Of a DNA stretch of 9,661 nucleotides, positions 7,175 through 9,661 are shown in pieces; positions within the stretch are counted from its first letter, which is position 1; each line of letters begins with the position of its first letter. Source of the DNA: Halanaerobiales bacterium (GTDB lineage Bacteria; Bacillota_F; Halanaerobiia; DY22613); contig JAGMES010000159.1 of assembly GCA_023128035.1 (NCBI GenBank), positions 1-9,661 on the forward strand, given 5' to 3'. Under the pieces are notes generated by a model, which saw nothing but the letters and a program-made list of their open reading frames with translations, did no database searches and was not told the origin of the DNA. The position numbers were made by a program, and so were the translations under genes.

Positions 7175-7380
7175 TAAGAAAGCAATTCCTGATCTTTATT
7201 CCAGTCAGGTAAGATACTGCTATGACGTTTGGTTAAGCATTTTAAAAACTCTAATAGCAGCTTTCAGCGGTTTTATTAGAACTTCAGGCTTACCTGCCTC
7301 AGCATTTTCTGTTCAAGTTCCTGAATAGTTCTTTTAACGTTAGCATTTGCATACGATATAACTCCTTAAATGATATTGAC
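7175..7380 (-). pseudogene. Possible decayed tyrosine-recombinase C-terminus
   Basis: The minus strand inside the 437-bp element yields, in shifting frames, SYANANVKRTIQELEQKMLR (about 7360-7300), then PEVLIKPLKAAIRVFKMLNQ, then ILPDWNKDQELLS (to about 7175). Tyrosine recombinases of small mobile elements end with a catalytic-Tyr segment such as 'IYA.A...KR.AI', followed near the C-terminus by 'W..D..L...LYG'. The resemblance is suggestive, and an enzyme of this kind would suit the core-like repeats. At least two frameshifts and an in-frame stop would be needed. This is inference from weak motifs; chance similarity is possible. Confidence 0.25.
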
Positions 7381-8137
7381 AGCTATTTGCTCTTACTATC
7401 ATTTTGGGATATTATGCAAAGTAAATTGAATGATACTATAGTAACTATAAGGACTTTTACAGCTTACTTTGCATAACAACTTTCTTTGCATAAGGAGGAG
7501 TCATAAGTCCTTTATTGGCAAATATTTATTTACATGTTCTTGATATGTACTGGACTCAGCAATTTTCACATTTGGGTAAGATATTTAGATACTGTGATGA
7601 TTTTGTTATTGTGTGCAGAACACATCACGATGCAGTAAGAGTAATTCAAATAGTAAAAGAGATAATGAAAAAGCTGAAGTTAACACTTCATCCTAAAAAG
7701 ACAAGATTAGTGCATATGGAAGGAAAAGAGGGTTCCGATTTTCTGGGATTTCATTTTAGAAAACGTAAATCCAAAAAGTCAGGTAAACTGGTTCCATACA
7801 TTTGGCCTTGTGAAAAGGCAATGAAACGGATCAGAAAAGAGTTAAAAAAGTTACTTGAGGAGAAGAAATCTAAGAAAATCATTAATGCAGGTAGTACAAG
7901 AACTGAATCTGGTTATTCGTGGCTGGAGGAACTATTTTAAAATTGGGAACTTCACAAAGAAGTTTCAGGATTTAGATAGATATCTGCGAAAAAGACTAAA
8001 GAAGTTCTTTCTGACGAAAAAACGAGCAACCCAGAGGTCATTTGAAGAATGGCTAAACCATTCAAGATTAGAAAATTTCTATTTGTCAGGAATATGTGTT
8101 AATAGAACTCGAATGCCTTAGGAAGAAGATTACAGGA

Positions 8138-8235
8138 AAGCCGTATGAGGGAAAACTTCATGTACGGTTTGATGTGGCGGGTTTTGGAAACGGGCTTCTG
8201 AATTAAGTAAGTACCGCGCCTGAACTCGACCCTAC
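8138..8235 (+). ncRNA. Group II intron domains V and VI
   Basis: Domain V spans about 8138-8170. AGCCGTA (8139-8145) pairs with TACGGTT (8163-8169), the upper stem TGAGG/CTTCA is closed by a GAAA tetraloop (one unpaired A beside it), and the catalytic AGC triad is at 8139-8141. Domain VI follows: GTGG and GGGTT (about 8174-8183) can pair with AACTC and the CCTAC tail (8223-8235), leaving an unpaired A near 8229 as the candidate branch point. The 3' splice site is then near 8235, ending in AC. These domains catalyse splicing in an intact intron; here the upstream domains are missing. Domain V is clear, and the exact domain VI fold is less sure. Confidence 0.75.
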
Positions 8236-8269
8236 CCAAAATTTTCTTCACAAAAACCGCTCAGAAAAC

Positions 8270-8286
8270 TTCGGATAAGTGCCGAA
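8270..8286. repeat. Small hairpin after the intron
   Basis: TTCGG (8270-8274) and CCGAA (8282-8286) flank a 7-base loop, in the stretch between the intron 3' end and the GTGTTCTGCGAA repeat. There is no T tract, so it is not a typical terminator. It could belong to the ancestral target site of the intron. Confidence 0.4.
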
Positions 8287-8290
8287 TCTG

Positions 8291-8302
8291 GTGTTCTGCG
8301 AA
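8291..8302. repeat. Flanking inverted repeat, left copy (GTGTTCTGCGAA)
   Basis: This 12-mer is perfectly complementary to 9364-9375. The similarity extends to GGTGC at 8305-8309 against GCAC at 9360-9363, with a 3-base offset. The two copies bracket the membrane-protein gene like the edges of a cassette or small element. Confidence 0.55.
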
Positions 8303-8386
8303 ATGGTGCAAGAGCAAAAATAAAAGATTCAAAACACGAAACATCTATTAAAATAAAAAATTTTTACTTTTGAAAGGAGGTCACAT

Positions 8387-9195
8387 ATGCATACAAGAAT
8401 TCGTAGGGGGGTTTTGATATTCTTTTGGAGTATTATGCTTTTGGCTTTTTTAGCAATTGTATATATTTTCTTTATCAAAGAACCTTCAATTAAGATATTT
8501 CCATTAATAGTTTTTGCAATATTTGGACTAACCCTTTATGCTACTCTTAATCTACAGACAACAGTTCTGATGATTAACGATGAAGGAATTATTAGAAAAA
8601 AGTTTTTTGATGCAAAAGGATGTACTGGAATGAAATTGATAGAATACTTATAGATCCTGATTATAATGTTAGATTTATTTCAAATTCAAAAATATTGAAG
8701 TTAAGTTTAGCCCAGTTTAGAAAGCAAGGAGAATTTTTTGGAAGAATTAATAAATATGCTGAGGAAAAGATTAGCAAGACAATTCATTTTTTTGATGTTA
8801 CAGAAATTCGTAAAACAAACAGGTTGGTATTGTTAGTTCCTCTTTTAATTGGGATATTCTTATTAATACAAGAGTATTTTATCTTTGTAGGTTTAGTACT
8901 TGGACTTATATGTGGCTTGCAGAGAGTAAGTAAATTAATGAACAGACTACATATGAAAGATAAAGTTATAGATAAGCTAGTTTCTTTTATGTTAATATAT
9001 ATAACAACATTTTGGATTGTTAGAATGAATACTGTTCAAGTAGAAAATATTTTGAGGGTAATAATACTTTTGATAGCATGGATGACAGGAACAAAAATAA
9101 TATACGCTATATTTAAAGGTAAAATTCAAAATAGAATTGAAGAAACAGAACTTACTATTGATGATGGAAAAAGTAATGCTTTAAAAAGTACTTGA
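8387..9195 (+). pseudogene. Membrane protein with bacterial PH-like domain, frameshifted
   Basis: The ATG at 8387 follows AAAGGAGG (8373-8380). The first frame gives two membrane helices (about residues 7-30 and 37-56), then LMINDEGIIRKKFFDAKG, and would end at 8653. The second frame, from about 8617, continues the same domain as MYWNEIDRILIDPDYNVRF and KILKLSLAQF, then four more hydrophobic helices (two at 8822-8930, one near 8980-9020, one near 9050-9112), ending at TGA 9193-9195. 'I.DEGI.RK......WNEID.I' is the start of a bacterial PH (bPH-type) fold; its role here is unknown. Restoring one base (GG to GGG at 8618-8619) gives ...DAKGMYWNEID... in a single protein of about 269 aa. It is either a one-base deletion, a sequencing error, or a -1 shift on A AAA GG. 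The gene lies downstream of the intron remnant with no clear promoter. Confidence 0.7.
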
Positions 9196-9330
9196 GAAAT
9201 TTCTTGTATGATATTATTTTTATAGATCAATAATACGCACGGAAATCTAATACAAATTTTAAATAGGTTAATTATAATAGTATGTTTATTTTAGATAGTA
9301 TTGATGTAGTAGAATTTATTAAAATATTCT

Positions 9331-9354
9331 AAAGGAGTAATTTTAATGTTCTAA
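9331..9354 (+). other. Ribosome site followed by two-codon ORF
   Basis: AAAGGAG (9331-9337) is followed after 8 bases by ATG TTC TAA (9346-9354). The spacing is ideal for translation, yet the frame closes at once. The most likely reading is a gene start cut off by the element that follows at about 9356. A minimal-ORF leader is the alternative. Confidence 0.45.
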
Positions 9355-9363
9355 TGAAGGCAC

Positions 9364-9375
9364 TTCGCAGAACAC
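9364..9375. repeat. Flanking inverted repeat, right copy (TTCGCAGAACAC)
   Basis: This is the reverse complement of 8291-8302. It sits ten bases after the two-codon ORF and just before the 106-bp palindromic element, so it may form the outer part of that element's left side. Confidence 0.55.
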
Positions 9376-9380
9376 GTTAG

Positions 9381-9486
9381 GATTGTATCTGAAATTCAAA
9401 AAAAATAAAAGCTATTTATTTCTAGATCAATTTCATAAATTATCTACCTTATCTTCTATTCACCAAAATGAATTTCAGATACAATC
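9381..9486. repeat. 106-bp palindromic (MITE- or hairpin-like) element
   Basis: GATTGTATCTGAAATTCA (9381-9398) and its exact complement (9469-9486) form perfect 18-bp arms around a 70-base AT-rich loop. Outside the arms CGTT (9375-9378) and AACG (9493-9496) can also pair. There is no ORF. Possible identities are a very small MITE, a folded DNA recombination site such as an attC, or a structured transcript. No clear target-site duplication is visible. Confidence 0.7.
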
Positions 9487-9661
9487 TTGTTGAACGAAAC
9501 CGCTACAGCACTAGACTATGGAATTTGAATAAGTTTTTTAAGCTCTTGAATTTTTCTTTTTACTCATTTTGTAGTTCGTTTATAAGAAAAACACTATAGG
9601 ATATTGTACTTTTTCTTTCAAAACTACAAAAATACCATGATTTTAAGTATATTTCATTGGT

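Larger units (their letters stand above)
7057..7493. mobile_element. 437-bp non-autonomous element inserted in the RT gene
   Basis: The reverse transcriptase reading GTPQGG stops at 7056 and resumes at 7494 with GGVISPLL, so 7057-7493 is foreign and the Gly-Gly hexamer is present twice as GGTGGG and GGAGGA. The element carries six copies of TTATGCAAAG(TA) or its complement: 7057-7066 (one mismatch), 7067-7076, 7083-7094, 7135-7146, 7412-7423 and 7465-7476, with a further one at 7484-7493. Pairs with opposing arms at 7083/7135 and 7412/7465 are 40 and 41 bases apart, one near each end. Short arms around a six-base spacer resemble tyrosine-recombinase core sites, and the unequal hexamers resemble Tn916-type coupling sequences. 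No intact ORF is present, so it must be moved by a recombinase encoded elsewhere. I know of no named family for it. Confidence 0.65.
6904..8121 (+). pseudogene. ltrA: Group II intron reverse transcriptase/maturase, broken
   Basis: Segment A (about 6910-7056) reads IDHDILLSLLKRRISDRRVL and continues to EKGTPQGG. A 437-bp element interrupts. Segment B resumes at 7494 as GGVISPLLANIYLHVLD, with the catalytic motif FRYCDDFVIVC (YCDD instead of the usual YADD) at about 7582-7614, then KLTLHPKKTRLV and SDFLGFHF. The frame stays open to 7940. The maturase X domain, LVIRGWRNYFKIGN and the following LDRYLRKRLKKFF, lies in the next frame, ending at TAG 8119-8121. A frameshift must therefore fall at about 7850-7905. 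Intact enzymes have about 420-600 residues and drive splicing and retrohoming. Here the 5' part is lost, an insertion splits the GTPQGG motif and a frameshift follows, so no enzyme is made. Confidence 0.85.
6905..8235 (+). mobile_element. 5'-truncated group II intron remnant
   Basis: The element comprises part of an intron-encoded reverse transcriptase/maturase gene, then intron RNA domains V and VI, with the 3' end near 8235 (...CCCTAC). Domains I-IV RNA 5' of the ORF and the first part of the RT (fingers, RT0-RT2) are absent. The 5' junction lies at about 6905-6913, inside the Doc-like fragment. Group II introns can leave 5'-truncated copies when target-primed reverse transcription is incomplete; deletion after insertion is equally possible. 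No doc 5' sequence is seen beyond the 3' end, so simple insertion into doc is not proven. The intron cannot splice or move. Confidence 0.65.
9196..9661. other. Gene-free end of window
   Basis: No convincing gene is present. There is a TATAAT at 9273-9278 without a good -35, a ribosome site leading to a two-codon ORF (9331-9354), the right copy of the cassette-edge repeat, and a palindromic element at 9381-9486. Beyond 9487 the DNA is AT-rich. A 33-codon open stretch runs off the window on the minus strand (9560-9661), too short to judge. Confidence 0.5.

Noticed and set aside
7057..7493. CRISPR array
   Set aside because: The 10-12-base repeats alternate in orientation and have irregular spacing; this is not a direct-repeat/spacer array, and no cas genes are present.
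7855..8121. An independent 88-aa gene starting at 7855
   Set aside because: The GWRNYF maturase motif shows that it is the 3' end of the reverse-transcriptase gene in a shifted frame.
8620..9195. A separate gene starting at 8620
   Set aside because: No ribosome site is present, and the sequence continues the PH-like domain begun in the upstream frame, so a single frameshifted gene is the better reading.
9364..9496. A standard integron attC site
   Set aside because: GTTGAAC at 9489-9495 fits GTTRRRY, but no matching RYYYAAC is placed on the left and the stem is contiguous, unlike usual attC bulged stems. Kept only as a lead.
9560..9661. Minus-strand partial gene of 33 codons running off the window
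   Set aside because: An open stretch of this length is expected by chance in one of six frames, and no motif is recognised.

Overview
The window looks like AT-rich DNA from a low-GC Gram-positive-type bacterium (Bacillota, possibly Clostridia or Negativicutes). The evidence is strong AGGAGG-type ribosome sites, consensus TTGACA/TATAAT promoter hexamers, and relatives of DUF6429, Doc and IS256. The species cannot be named from the sequence. One large intact gene sits among many decayed or nested mobile elements, so this is an accessory, rearranging region.

Layout. 1-155: 3' remnant of a DUF6429-like gene. 224-754: intact 176-aa conserved hypothetical protein. 842-1080: 3' end of an IS256-family transposase with its terminal inverted repeat (minus strand). 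1081-1270: a nested inverted-repeat element that looks like a structured RNA and begins exactly after GTGA where the transposase is cut. 1333-1360: terminator. 1398-1426: perfect-consensus promoter. 1464-6101: a 1545-aa secreted multidomain protein with two copies of a three-trefoil ricin-type lectin array separated by a PrcB_C-like domain, then an Fn3-like domain and a C-terminal beta-propeller. 6159-6185: strong terminator. 6186-6750: gene-poor.

6753-8235 is a nest of broken genes. A C-terminal Doc/Fic toxin fragment (minus strand) abuts a 5'-truncated group II intron (plus strand). The intron's reverse transcriptase is split at its GTPQGG motif by a 437-bp element bordered by TTATGCAAAG repeats, and is frameshifted again before the maturase domain. 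Intron domains V and VI follow. 8387-9195 is a six-helix membrane protein with a bacterial PH-like domain, broken by a one-base frameshift. It is flanked by inverted copies of GTGTTCTGCGAA. The last 465 bases hold a ribosome site leading into a two-codon ORF and a 106-bp palindromic element with perfect 18-bp arms.

The intact genes do not form a pathway. The lectin/propeller protein is its own transcription unit. The most unusual signals are the 437-bp element, whose junction and internal spacers all read as Gly-Gly codons, and the nested RNA-like element at 1081-1270. All family names rest on reading motifs by eye; no database search was run.
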